NCBI RefSeq assembly: GCF_012979235.1
Contig: NZ_JAATWC010000001.1
Location: forward strand, 377,001-441,000
Direction of reading: 5' to 3'
DNA: 64,000 nt
Origin: Dissulfurirhabdus thermomarina
Lineage (GTDB): Bacteria > Desulfobacterota > Dissulfuribacteria > Dissulfuribacterales > Dissulfurirhabdaceae
Shown: in pieces, positions 17,101-25,384 of the stretch
How the letters are laid out: each line of letters opens with the position of its first letter
Numbering within the stretch: the stretch's first letter is position 1
Notes under the pieces: model-generated
Databases searched by the model: none
What the model saw: the letters and a program-made list of their open reading frames with translations, nothing else
What the model was told of the DNA's origin: nothing
Position numbers and translations under genes: made by a program

Positions 17101-17785
17101 GCGGGTGGAGCGGGGCCGCGGTCGGGACCTCGTGTGCCTCCCCGGCTGGGCCTTCGATGCCTCGGTCTTCCAGGGACTCGACCCGCCCTTCGACGAGGTG
17201 CGGCCGGCGGGGCTCGTGGGGCCGTGGACCCCGGCGGAACTCGCCGATTTCCTCCGCCGCCGGGGCCGAGGGCCGGCGGTGATCCTCGGGTGGTCCCTGG
17301 GGGGCTACCTCGCCCTGGATCTTGCGGCCATGGCCCCGGACCTCGTGGCGGGGCTCGTCCTGGTCTCCCTGCGGGCCCACTATCCCCCCGCGGAGGTGGA
17401 GCGGGTGACCCGGGAGCTTTCGGCCGACCCGGAAGCGGCTCTCGGGCGTTTCGAGCGGCGGTGCCTGGCGCCCGGGGCGCGGTGCGCGGCGCGGCTTCCC
17501 CGCGACCTTTCCCGGCTCCTCGAGGGGCTGCGATATCTTGCGGGCCGCCGGGCGGACCTCGCCGAGCGGGACGGGATCCTCGCCTACCTCCACGGCACGC
17601 GCGACCTCGTGGCCCCGGTGGCGGAACGGCCGCGCCTGCCGGAGGGCGTCCCGGCCCGGCTCGTTCCGGGAGCGGGGCATCTGCCCTTCCTCGGCGGGGA
17701 GGGCCGGGCGGCGCTCCGGCGGGCGCTGGCCGAGGCGGCCGGCGTCCTCAGCGATCCTCCGCCGCCTGGAGCAGGGCCGCCCTGA
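17090..17785 (+). CDS. Alpha/beta hydrolase, likely pimeloyl-ACP methyl ester esterase (BioH-like)
   Basis: This 231-residue alpha/beta hydrolase has catalytic serine in GWSLGGYLALD, aspartate in LHGTRDLVAP and histidine in PGAGHLPFLGG. It starts inside the end of bioF (11-bp overlap), and bioC, which makes the methyl ester, is in the same window. A BioH/BioG-type role, releasing pimeloyl-ACP from its methyl ester, is therefore the best inference. Sequence alone only shows the fold. The last ~12 residues are Pro/Gly-rich and probably disordered. Confidence 0.8.
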   Translation: MPFERVERGRGRDLVCLPGWAFDASVFQGLDPPFDEVRPAGLVGPWTPAELADFLRRRGRGPAVILGWSLGGYLALDLAAMAPDLVAGLVLVSLRAHYPPAEVERVTRELSADPEAALGRFERRCLAPGARCAARLPRDLSRLLEGLRYLAGRRADLAERDGILAYLHGTRDLVAPVAERPRLPEGVPARLVPGAGHLPFLGGEGRAALRRALAEAAGVLSDPPPPGAGPP

Positions 17786-17825
17786 CCATGGACTCCGGGG
17801 GCACCGCCGATGCCCCGTACCGGCG

Positions 17826-18056
17826 TCAGGTCACGGCGTAGGCGGTGACGGCCTCCGCGCCCGGCTCGATGTCGCGTCCTTCCACCTGGACGGTGGGGCT
17901 TCCGATGAACCGGTACCGCTCCGCCTCCGCCGCGGTGGTGACCGTGACGTCCTCCAGCTCCACGTCCAGGCCCAGTTCCCCGGCGACCCGCCGGACGAGG
18001 TCCCGGGTGGGGGGCGTGGCTGGGCAGCCCTCGATGTGGACGATTCGCACCTTCAT
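17826..18056 (-). CDS. Small thioredoxin-like protein with single cysteine
   Basis: This 76-residue protein has a thioredoxin-fold core: VRIVHIEGCPATPPTRDLV, then ELGLDVELEDV, the cis-proline strand FIGSPTVQVEGRDIEP, and a short end. I know similar small proteins with a GCP motif and GSPT strand, sometimes near mercury- or arsenic-related genes. Those usually finish with a second cysteine (SCRLY-like), which is missing here: the protein ends in AVTAYAVT. A redox or metal-handling role is a guess. GGAGA precedes the ATG. Confidence 0.75.
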   Translation of the reverse strand: MKVRIVHIEGCPATPPTRDLVRRVAGELGLDVELEDVTVTTAAEAERYRFIGSPTVQVEGRDIEPGAEAVTAYAVT

Positions 18057-18152
18057 GGCGGGGTCTCCATGCGTGGCGGCCGGCCCGGCGCCCGGGCCGG
18101 GGGACGGTTTCAGGATACGGGATCCGGCGGGGGAAGGAAAGCGCCGGGCCGG

Positions 18153-19007
18153 CTAGGCGAAGAGGCGGGCCATCTCCGCGGCCTTGCCGGCGGCCTGGTC
18201 GTAGATCTCTTCGATGGTGGCGGGGGGGAGCCCGGCCGCCTCGGCCGCCGCGAGGAAGGGCTCGCGTTCCGCCTCCGGGCCCCGGTAGCGGACCACCGCC
18301 GCCAGCCGGACCGCCGGGTCGGCCCCCCCGGCCTCCCCCCCGTGGTGATGCTGGAGGTTGGCCACGAGGTAGCCCGGCAGATCCCAGGCCTCCGCCATGA
18401 GGGCCCCCACCGTGGCGTGGTCCACCTGGAAGCGCCGGGCCTCCAACTCGGCGAGATCGGCCTCCCCGCCGCCCGCCAGCCACTCGCCGAGCACCTCGTC
18501 GTAGGCCGCGCCCTTGGCGCGGATCAGGGCGGGGATGCCCAGGTCCTGGAGGAAGGCCGCGGTGTAGGCTTCTTCCTGGGCGGCCGGTTGCGCCAGGCGC
18601 GCCAGGCCGCGGGCGATTTCGCCGCGCAGCGCGGCGGCGAACCAAAACCGGTCCGCCGTGAGGACGCGGCTTTGGAAGGCGGGGAGGGCCTCCCGGACCG
18701 CCAGCGGGAGGAGGAGCGATTCGAGGCGCCCCCGGCCGAGGAGGGAGACGGCGTGGGAGAGGTTGGAGACCTCCTTCGTCAGGCCGAAGGCGGCGGAGTT
18801 CACCGTCCGGAGGACCTTGAGGACCATGCCCGGGTCCTTCTCCACCTCCCGGGCCACCTCGGCCATGGAGGCCTCGGGGTCCCGGAGGCGTTTCAGGACG
18901 TTCATCACCTGGGCGGGGAAGGAGGGGAGGTCGAAGTCCGCCAGGACGGCCTTGAGGGCGGCCCGGGGGTCTTTCTTCCGGAGGGGGAGGAGGCGCTTGA
19001 GGTCCAT
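18153..19007 (-). CDS. HDOD-domain signalling protein
   Basis: This 284-residue protein is made almost wholly of one HDOD domain: DLPSFPAQVMNVLKRLRDPE, VLRTVNSAAFGL, VSNLSHAVSLLGRGRLESLL, and FLQDLGIPALIRAKG. HDOD is related to HD phosphohydrolases but lacks their full metal site. It commonly appears in motility and second-messenger signalling. It lies 4 bp downstream of the pentapeptide-channel gene on the same strand, so the two are probably co-expressed. Confidence 0.9.
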   Translation of the reverse strand: MDLKRLLPLRKKDPRAALKAVLADFDLPSFPAQVMNVLKRLRDPEASMAEVAREVEKDPGMVLKVLRTVNSAAFGLTKEVSNLSHAVSLLGRGRLESLLLPLAVREALPAFQSRVLTADRFWFAAALRGEIARGLARLAQPAAQEEAYTAAFLQDLGIPALIRAKGAAYDEVLGEWLAGGGEADLAELEARRFQVDHATVGALMAEAWDLPGYLVANLQHHHGGEAGGADPAVRLAAVVRYRGPEAEREPFLAAAEAAGLPPATIEEIYDQAAGKAAEMARLFA

Positions 19008-19011
19008 GGCA

Positions 19012-20028
19012 TCATTCCGAGCGGCGGGCCATCTTGTTGGCGAAGATGGAGAGCAGCCCGCCGAGCATCATGTACCCTACCATCACCTCCAGCATGGCCA
19101 CGCACTGGCCGGCGAGGGTCGAGGGGACCACGTCGCCGTAGCCCAGGGTGGTCAGCGTCACCACGCTGTAGTAGAGGGGCGAGAGCGGCGTCGGGTAACG
19201 GCCGTAGTCCACCCTCACGAGGGTGTAGAGGCCGGCGAAGAAGAAGGTCTGGACGGCGATCCAGAGGCACCAGAGGGGCATGCTCCGGCCGCAGTCGCTG
19301 GTGACCCACCAGAGGAAGTGCACCACCCGGGTGAAGCGGTTCCGGTCCCGGAATTCCTTGAGGTAGTTCTGGTCCATGATGAACCGGCGAAGCAGGTAGC
19401 CGCCGGCGAAGTTGATGTCGCGGATGTCGGCGCCGAGCCACGAGGCCTTCTCGTAGCCCTTGAGCATGCGGAGCCGGGCCCGGCGGAGGTCCGCGTTGTT
19501 GAAGTTGGCCCGGGCCACGGCCGCCAGGCTCAGGTCGGCGCCGGCGAGTTCCGCCTCCTGGAAGTCGCCCCCGCGGAGGTCGGCCTCCCGGAGCCGGGCC
19601 CCGGCAAAGCGGGTGCACCGGCAGTCGGCCCCGGCGAGATCCGCCTTGGCGAGGCTCGCCCCGGCCAGATCCGCCTGGAAGAGTCTCGCGTCCCGCAGGC
19701 AGGCCATCCCGAGGCTGGCCGATGTCCCCCGGGCGCCCTCCAGGCAGGCGCCCGCCAGATTCGCCCCGGTGAGGTCCGCCCCCTCGAGGTCCGCCTGGTC
19801 GAGGAGGGAACCGGAGAGGTCGGCTCGGAAGAGGTTGGCGCCGGAGAGGTTGGCTCCCCGGAGGTCGAGGCCGGCCAGATCCGCCCGGGAGAGATCGAGC
19901 CCTGAAAGGTCCGCCCCCGCGAGCACGAGGCCCCGGAGGGCGCCCGGGTCGGGCAGGCGCCCGGCGGCGCGGATCTCGGCGAGGAGTGCTTCCGCCGGGC
20001 TGCAGCCGGCGCCTGGGACGTCACCCAT
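19012..20028 (-). CDS. Pentapeptide-repeat protein fused to a two-helix K+-channel module
   Basis: The protein has 338 residues. Residues ~30-190 are about thirty A(D/N)LXX pentapeptide repeats (LAGADLSGLDLSRADLAGLD and so on), predicted to form a right-handed beta-helix. The C-terminal ~100 residues carry two hydrophobic helices flanking a pore loop with the K+ selectivity filter TLTTLGYGDVVP. It therefore looks like a small ion channel with a cytoplasmic pentapeptide domain. ATG 20028 is chosen for the GGGAGAT site before it. The gate stimulus is unknown. The next gene downstream encodes the HDOD protein. Confidence 0.9.
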   Translation of the reverse strand: MGDVPGAGCSPAEALLAEIRAAGRLPDPGALRGLVLAGADLSGLDLSRADLAGLDLRGANLSGANLFRADLSGSLLDQADLEGADLTGANLAGACLEGARGTSASLGMACLRDARLFQADLAGASLAKADLAGADCRCTRFAGARLREADLRGGDFQEAELAGADLSLAAVARANFNNADLRRARLRMLKGYEKASWLGADIRDINFAGGYLLRRFIMDQNYLKEFRDRNRFTRVVHFLWWVTSDCGRSMPLWCLWIAVQTFFFAGLYTLVRVDYGRYPTPLSPLYYSVVTLTTLGYGDVVPSTLAGQCVAMLEVMVGYMMLGGLLSIFANKMARRSE

Positions 20029-20132
20029 GGCATCTCCCTTGTTCCAAAGAGGTCTCGACGTCTTTTTCATCGGCATTACCGGCGGGTTGGTTTAGGAGGG
20101 CGGCCGTGCGCCGGCGGCACCGGCGCCGAGGC

Positions 20133-20163
20133 TTGACAACCCTCGGGGGGGCGGCGCTACAAA
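20133..20163 (+). promoter_or_regulatory. Possible sigma-70 promoter
   Basis: A perfect TTGACA (20133-20138) is followed after 19 bases by TACAAA (20158-20163); the spacing is slightly long. It faces the membrane-protein gene starting at 20212, leaving a leader of about 40 bases. Confidence 0.5.
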
Positions 20164-20211
20164 AGGACGAGGGTCGCGCACGCGGGCCCAATGGATGGAT
20201 GGGAGGTACCC

Positions 20212-20772
20212 ATGGAAGGATCGACCGCTCGCCCCACCAGCGTCACGGTCATCGCCTGGTTCTGGATCGCCAACGGAGTCCTGCTGGTCTTGGGCGCCCT
20301 CATGGGGCTGGCGGTGCGGTCCGTGGTCCCCGAGATGCCAATGGGGGCGCCAGTGGGGCTTCCCCCGGACGTCGCCGGGGTGATGGGCGAGATGGAGACC
20401 CTCTTCCGGCACGTCAGGGCCATCTCCGTGGTCCAGGGCCTCCTGGGCGTCCTCGCCGTCGTGGCCGGGGCGGCCTTCCTCCGCCTCCGGCCCTGGTCCC
20501 GCGGGGTGCTCGAGGGGCTTTCCTGGTTGTCCCTCTTGTCGACCTTGGCCTTCGGCGTCTTCTGGATGCGGGGGTGGTCCGTCATGACCGGCGCGGCGGC
20601 GCCCGGGCCCGGGATGCCCGTGGACATGGACACCTTCCGCTGGGTGGGCCTCGTGGCGGGCGGGGTGATCACGCTCCTCTTCGCCGTTCCGTTCGCCGTG
20701 GTCATCCGGTATCTCCGCGGCGCGACGATCCGGGCGGCGGTGGCGGGCGATTCCGCCGGCCAGGGCGCCTGA
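20212..20772 (+). CDS. Four-helix membrane protein of unknown function
   Basis: This 186-residue protein has four clear hydrophobic segments (VTVIAWFWIANGVLLVLGAL, AISVVQGLLGVLAVVAGAAF, LSWLSLLSTLAFGVFWM and WVGLVAGGVITLLFAVPFAV). A Met/Pro-rich loop lies between helices 1 and 2, and another between 3 and 4. I cannot name the family. ATG 20212 is preferred over 20191 because GGGAGGT precedes it. The DUF2235 gene begins 10 bp after its stop, suggesting one transcript. Confidence 0.75.
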   Translation: MEGSTARPTSVTVIAWFWIANGVLLVLGALMGLAVRSVVPEMPMGAPVGLPPDVAGVMGEMETLFRHVRAISVVQGLLGVLAVVAGAAFLRLRPWSRGVLEGLSWLSLLSTLAFGVFWMRGWSVMTGAAAPGPGMPVDMDTFRWVGLVAGGVITLLFAVPFAVVIRYLRGATIRAAVAGDSAGQGA

Positions 20773-20782
20773 GGGGAGGCCG

Positions 20783-21808
20783 ATGGCGGCGAAGCGGCTC
20801 ATCGTCTGTTGTGACGGCACCTGGAACAACCCCGAGCAGCGGGAAGTCACCAACGTGGTGAAGACCGCCCGGGCGGTCCTGCCGGCGGCCCGGGACGGCC
20901 GCCCCCAGGTGGTCTTCTACGATCGCGGCGTCGGGACGGGGAACCTCCTCGACCGGATCGAGGGCGGGGCCCTCGGCGAAGGGCTCGACGCCAACATCCA
21001 GGACGCCTACCGCTTCCTGGTCCACAACTGGGCCGAGGGCGACGAGATCTTCCTCTTCGGGTTCAGCCGCGGCGCCTACACCGCCCGGAGCACCGCCGGC
21101 TTCATCCGCAACTGCGGCATCCTCCGAAAGCGCCATGCCCACCTCATCCCGGACGCCTTCCGTATGTACCGCTCCCGCGCCCACCCCGACGCCCCGGCGG
21201 CGGCCGGGTTCCGGCGCCGCTACGCGGCCGAGGTCCGCATCCGTTTCGTCGGGGTCTGGGACACCGTCGGCGCGCTGGGGATCCCCCTCCGGGTCATGCA
21301 GGACCTGAACCGGCGCCGTTACGCCTTCCACGACACCTCGCCGAGCCGCATCATCGACCACGCCTGCCACGCCCTGGCCATCGACGAGCGCCGGTCGGAC
21401 TTCCGCCCCACCCTCTGGCGGGTGACCCCCGGCGCCCGCCACCGGGTGGAGCAGGTCTGGTTCACCGGGGTCCACTGCGACGTGGGCGGGGGCTACCGCG
21501 AGACGGGCCTTTCCGACATCACCCTGGAGTGGATGCTGGGGCGGGCCGCCGAGGCGGGCCTCGAGGTGGACCGCGGGTACCTCGCCGCCGTCGCCCGTCC
21601 CGACCCCATGGGGAAGCGCCACCGGTCCTGGAAGGGGGTCTACTGGGCCAAGGGTCGCTACGTGCGGCCCATCGGGGCCGAGGCCCGCGGGATGGAAAAG
21701 GTGCATCCTTCGGTGCGCCGCCGGATGGAACACGACCCGGACTACCGGCCCAAGAACCTTCTCCGGTTCCTGAAGACCGCGGACGATCCCTACTGGCGCC
21801 CGGAATAG
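20783..21808 (+). CDS. DUF2235 alpha/beta hydrolase (Tle1-like fold)
   Basis: This 341-residue protein has the DUF2235 pattern: RLIVCCDGTWNNPEQREVTN, YDRGVGTGNLLDRIEGGALG, the nucleophile elbow FGFSRGAYTARSTAGF, and FVGVWDTVGALGIP. The conserved VHCDVGGGY region supplies the catalytic Asp/His. Some members are type VI phospholipase effectors (Tle1), but no VgrG, Hcp or immunity-like gene is near, and this protein is short and free-standing. A housekeeping or lipid-related hydrolase is equally likely. GGGGAGG precedes the ATG. Confidence 0.88.
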   Translation: MAAKRLIVCCDGTWNNPEQREVTNVVKTARAVLPAARDGRPQVVFYDRGVGTGNLLDRIEGGALGEGLDANIQDAYRFLVHNWAEGDEIFLFGFSRGAYTARSTAGFIRNCGILRKRHAHLIPDAFRMYRSRAHPDAPAAAGFRRRYAAEVRIRFVGVWDTVGALGIPLRVMQDLNRRRYAFHDTSPSRIIDHACHALAIDERRSDFRPTLWRVTPGARHRVEQVWFTGVHCDVGGGYRETGLSDITLEWMLGRAAEAGLEVDRGYLAAVARPDPMGKRHRSWKGVYWAKGRYVRPIGAEARGMEKVHPSVRRRMEHDPDYRPKNLLRFLKTADDPYWRPE

Positions 21809-21951
21809 GCCGATTCCGCCGCATTCTTCTGAATTTCAATATCTATTGATAGAAAAACAGGTTGCAGGCCCGCCCCCCATGGGGCAGATTGGTTCTCCAA
21901 AAATGAATGCCGCCTCATTTTTGTCCGGGCGGCGGCCTGGAGGACCTCGCG
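21809..21951. other. AT-rich intergenic patch with a perfect hairpin
   Basis: This stretch is clearly less GC-rich than its neighbours. It holds a perfect 9-bp inverted repeat, CAAAAATGA (21898-21906) with TCATTTTTG (21915-21923). It may act as a terminator for the DUF2235 gene or as a protein-binding site ahead of the phosphoesterase gene. No T-run follows the stem. Confidence 0.5.
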
Positions 21952-22524
21952 ATGGACAACGTATTGAAATCGCTTCGTGATCGCGACCGGGTTCGGGCCG
22001 GCGTGATCTCCGATACCCACGGGGTGTTGCGGCCCGAGGCCGCCGCGGCCTTGGCCGGCGTGGACGTCATCCTGCACGCCGGGGACATCGGCGGGCCGGA
22101 CATCCTGGACCGGCTCCGCCGTATTGCCCCGGTGGCGGCCGTTCGCGGCAACATGGACTTCGGGTCGTGGGCCGCCGCCCTCCCCGTGATCGAGGTGGTC
22201 ACCCTGGCGGGGGCGGGTATCCTCCTCGCCCACCAGGGTGACGCCCTGGACGCCGATCCCGTGGCGCTCGGCTGCCGGGCCGTGGTCTCCGGGCACACGC
22301 ACCGGCCCTCCCTCGAGGAACGGGAGGGCGTCCTCTACCTGAACCCGGGGAGCGCGGGCCGCGCCCGTTTCGGCAGCCCCTCCGGGGTGGCCTTTCTCGA
22401 GGTGCACCGGGGCCGGGTCGCCGGGGTCCTGGTCCCCCTGGACCCCGGAGGGGTGGCCGAGGAGCGCGCCCCGGCGTGGGGGATGCCTCTGGCGGCCTCG
22501 GCGCCGCCGCCGCCGCGAGGCTGA
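21952..22524 (+). CDS. YfcE/MJ0936-type metallophosphoesterase
   Basis: This 190-residue calcineurin-like phosphoesterase has metal ligands in VISDTHG, LHAGDIGGPD, AVRGNMDFG, ILLAHQGD and VVSGHTHRP, the standard order for YfcE/MJ0936 phosphodiesterases. NPGSAGRARFG is also typical. ATG 21952 has CTGGAGG about nine bases upstream; an earlier in-frame start lies in the AT-rich patch. The last ~25 residues are Pro/Ala-rich. The bioC start lies about 60 bp downstream, so it may belong to the biotin transcript, though a functional link is not evident. Confidence 0.9.
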   Translation: MDNVLKSLRDRDRVRAGVISDTHGVLRPEAAAALAGVDVILHAGDIGGPDILDRLRRIAPVAAVRGNMDFGSWAAALPVIEVVTLAGAGILLAHQGDALDADPVALGCRAVVSGHTHRPSLEEREGVLYLNPGSAGRARFGSPSGVAFLEVHRGRVAGVLVPLDPGGVAEERAPAWGMPLAASAPPPPRG

Positions 22525-22584
22525 AGCCGCGCCCCGGCTTGCCATCCGGTCCGTCCCGTGCTCATCTGTGGGGCCCAAGGCCCC

Positions 22585-23358
22585 ATGGAACGAAACGGAC
22601 TGGAAAGACGCTTTGCCCGGGCGGCGGCCACCTATGACCGCGCCGCCGACGTCCAGGCCGAGGTGGCTCGGGCCCTCGCCGCCCGCCTCGGCCCGGGCCC
22701 CTATCCCCGGATCCTGGAGATCGGCTGCGGGACGGGCCTGTACACACAGTTACTCCACGACGCCTTCCCGGATGCCCGGATCGAGGCGGTGGACCTCGCC
22801 GACGAGATGATCCGGGCGGCTCGTGCCCGCCTCCCTGCTGGCGGCCGGGTCCGGTTCCACCGCTGCGACGCCGAGGCGGCCCCGCCGGCCTGCGGGGACG
22901 GTTACGATCTGGTAACCTCCAGCGGGGCCTTCCAGTGGTTCCGGGATCCGGCCGCGGCCCTGCGCCGCTACGCCCGCCTGCTCCGGCCCGGCGGGCGGCT
23001 CGCCTTCGCCACCTTCGGGCCCGGCACCCTCTCGGAGCTCGCCGAGGCCCTCCAGGCGGTCTTCGGCCGGGAGGTCCCCATCCCGGCCCGGGGGTTTCCC
23101 GGCCGGCCGGCCCTCCACGGGATGCTGGAGGAGGCCTTCGCCCGGGCCCGGGTGGACCGGCGCCGGGTGACGCGCCGTTACCCGGACGTCCGAACACTCC
23201 TCCGGCGGCTCAAGGAGACCGGGGTCACCGGTCCGGGGGGCGCGCGGGTCTTTTTGACCCGCGGCCGCCTCGAATGCCTGGAGGCGGCCTTCCGCCGGCG
23301 CCACGGGGGCGTGGTGGCCGGGTACGAAGTCTTCTACTGCGACGGGTGGACACGGTGA
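22585..23358 (+). CDS. bioC: Malonyl-ACP O-methyltransferase BioC
   Basis: This 257-residue SAM methyltransferase opens with LERRFARAAATYDRAADVQA, the typical BioC start. It then has the SAM motif ILEIGCGTGLYTQLL, AVDLADEMIR, and LVTSSGAFQWFRDPAAALR, also characteristic of BioC. It methylates malonyl-ACP so that fatty-acid synthesis can build the pimeloyl chain. ATG 22585 has no Shine-Dalgarno and sits right after a GGGGCC/GGCCCC hairpin. GTG 22558 in frame is an alternative. The stop overlaps the bioD GTG. Confidence 0.93.
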   Translation: MERNGLERRFARAAATYDRAADVQAEVARALAARLGPGPYPRILEIGCGTGLYTQLLHDAFPDARIEAVDLADEMIRAARARLPAGGRVRFHRCDAEAAPPACGDGYDLVTSSGAFQWFRDPAAALRRYARLLRPGGRLAFATFGPGTLSELAEALQAVFGREVPIPARGFPGRPALHGMLEEAFARARVDRRRVTRRYPDVRTLLRRLKETGVTGPGGARVFLTRGRLECLEAAFRRRHGGVVAGYEVFYCDGWTR

Positions 23359-24041
23359 TCCTCTTCGTGACGGGGACGGATACGGACGTGGGAAAGACCT
23401 TCGTCTGCGGGCTCCTGGCCCGGGGGCTCGCGGCCGGCGGGCTCCGGGTGGCCGTCCAGAAGTGGGTGAGCACGGGGGGGACGGTGCCGGCGGACGTCGC
23501 CGCCGCCGCCCGGGCCGCGGGGCTCCCGGAGCCGGGGGCGGGGTCCGACGCGGCCCCCTGTGTCTTCTCTCTGCCCGCCTCGCCGCACCTGGCGGCGGAG
23601 GCCGAGGGGCGCGCGATCGATCCCGGGCGGCTCCTCGAGGCCACGAGGCGCCTTTCCGCCCGGGCGGACGTCGTGATCCTCGAAGGCGTGGGCGGGGCGC
23701 TGGTGCCGCTGACGCGGTCGCTGCTCCTCGCGGATCTCGCAGCGGAGCTGGCGCCGACCACCCTGGTGGTGGCCCGGAGCGGACTCGGCACCCTGAATCA
23801 CTCCCTGCTCACCCTGGAGGCCTTGGCCCGGCGGGGGATCCCCGTGGCGGGCCTCATCTTGAACGACCAGGGCGGGGAGGACCCCGTCGTCTCGGCGGAC
23901 AACCGGCGGACCCTGGCCGCGCTCGGCGGCGTGGCGGTCTTCGGGCCGATTCCCCGGGTGGCCCGGCCGGAGGCCGCCGCCACGGCGGCCGCGCCCCTCG
24001 TCCGCGCGGTCCGCGACCTGGTGGAGGCAGAGCGGGCATGA
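23355..24041 (+). CDS. bioD: Dethiobiotin synthetase BioD
   Basis: This 228-residue ATP-dependent enzyme closes the ureido ring of dethiobiotin from DAPA and CO2. It has P-loop VTGTDTDVGKTFVCGLL, the switch EGVGGALVPL, and VARSGLGTLNHSLLTLEAL, all BioD signatures. The start is GTG 23355, overlapping the bioC stop (GTGA). The stop overlaps the bioA ATG (ATGA). Length is normal. Confidence 0.95.
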   Translation: MILFVTGTDTDVGKTFVCGLLARGLAAGGLRVAVQKWVSTGGTVPADVAAAARAAGLPEPGAGSDAAPCVFSLPASPHLAAEAEGRAIDPGRLLEATRRLSARADVVILEGVGGALVPLTRSLLLADLAAELAPTTLVVARSGLGTLNHSLLTLEALARRGIPVAGLILNDQGGEDPVVSADNRRTLAALGGVAVFGPIPRVARPEAAATAAAPLVRAVRDLVEAERA

Positions 24042-25384
24042 ACCTCATGGACGTGGACCGGCGGTGCCTCTGGCACCCCTACACCCAGATGAAGGATTTC
24101 GAGCGGGAAGACCTCCTCTTCGTGGACCGGGCGGAGGGGATCGTCCTCCACGGCCGGGACGGCCGGCGCTACTACGACACCATCTCGTCCTGGTGGTGCA
24201 TCCTCCACGGTCACCGTCACCCCCGGATCATCGCGGCGGTCAAGGCCCAGCTCGACCGGCTCGACCAGGTCCACCTCGCCGGGACCACCCACGAGGGGGC
24301 GATCCGGCTCGCGGAGCGGCTCGTGGCCCTCACCCCGCCCGGGCTCACCCGGGTCTTCTACTCCGACGACGGGTCCACGGCCTGCGAGGTGGCGCTCAAG
24401 ATGTCCCTCCACTACTGGCACCTGTGCGGCGAGCGGCGCCGCACCCGGTTCGTGGGCTTCGAGCGGGGTTACCACGGCGACACCATCGGCACCATGAGCC
24501 TCGGGGGGACGCCGAACTTCCACGGCCCCTACGCCCCGCTCATGATGCCCGCCTTCCGGGTGCCGGCTCCCTACTGCTACCGGTGTGCCCTCGGGAAGAC
24601 CCGCGAGACCTGCGCCGTGGACTGCCTCGCCCCCCTCGAGGCGCTCCTGGAAGAGCGAGGGGACGAGATCGCCGGGATCATCCTGGAGCCCATGCTTCAA
24701 GGGGCTGGGGGGATGATCGTCCACCCGGCGGCCTTCGTCCGCGGTGTCGCCGAGGCGGCCCGGCGCCACGGGGTCCACCTCATCCTCGACGAGGTGGCCA
24801 CGGGTTTCGGGCGGACGGGGCGGCTGTTCGCCCTGGAGCACGCGGGGGTCTGCCCCGACTTCCTCTGTCTCTCCAAGGGGCTCACGGCCGGGATGCTCCC
24901 CATGGCCGCCACCCTCACCACCGAGGAGGTCTTCTCCGCCTTCTACGACGACTACGAGAAGGGGACCACCTTCTTCCACGGGCACACCTTCACCGGGAAT
25001 CCCCTGGCGGCGGCCGCGGCCCTGGCCTCCCTGGAGCTCTTCGACGAGGGGGCCCTCGATGCGGCCCGGCCCCGGATGCGCCAGCTCCAGGAGGGGGCCC
25101 GGCGCTTCGAGGCGCTGCCCCACGTGGGCGAGGTCCGGGGCATCGGCATGGTGGCCGCCGTGGAACTCGTGGCCGACAAGGCCCGGAAGACCCCCTTCCC
25201 GCCGGAACGGCGGACGGGGTGGCAGGCCTACAAGGCAGGGCTCCGGGAGGGGCTCATCCTCCGGCCCCTGGGCGACGTAGTCTACCTCTTCCTGCCGCTC
25301 TCCGTGACCGAGGCGGAGCTGGAGGACATCCTGGAGCGGACGGGGCGCGTCCTGGCCCGGGTGGGGCGGGAGGGGGCGGCGTGA
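24038..25384 (+). CDS. bioA: Adenosylmethionine-8-amino-7-oxononanoate aminotransferase BioA
   Basis: This 448-residue class III PLP aminotransferase turns KAPA into DAPA. It begins with LWHPYTQMKDF, diagnostic for BioA, then SSWWCILHGHRHP, FYSDDGSTACEVALKM, the PLP aspartate in LILDEVATGFGRTG and the PLP lysine in FLCLSKGLTAG. A cysteine pair in YCYRCALGKTRETC suggests the long Bacillus-like or Aquifex-like form. It overlaps bioD and bioB by 4 bp each. Confidence 0.95.
   Translation: MNLMDVDRRCLWHPYTQMKDFEREDLLFVDRAEGIVLHGRDGRRYYDTISSWWCILHGHRHPRIIAAVKAQLDRLDQVHLAGTTHEGAIRLAERLVALTPPGLTRVFYSDDGSTACEVALKMSLHYWHLCGERRRTRFVGFERGYHGDTIGTMSLGGTPNFHGPYAPLMMPAFRVPAPYCYRCALGKTRETCAVDCLAPLEALLEERGDEIAGIILEPMLQGAGGMIVHPAAFVRGVAEAARRHGVHLILDEVATGFGRTGRLFALEHAGVCPDFLCLSKGLTAGMLPMAATLTTEEVFSAFYDDYEKGTTFFHGHTFTGNPLAAAAALASLELFDEGALDAARPRMRQLQEGARRFEALPHVGEVRGIGMVAAVELVADKARKTPFPPERRTGWQAYKAGLREGLILRPLGDVVYLFLPLSVTEAELEDILERTGRVLARVGREGAA

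Noticed and set aside
17826-18056. MerB/MerP-type mercury-resistance protein
   Set aside because: Thioredoxin-like core with a single cysteine; no CxxC heavy-metal motif and no mer genes near it.
20783-21808. DUF2235 protein as a type VI secretion effector
   Set aside because: No VgrG, Hcp, PAAR or immunity gene nearby, and no signal for secretion.
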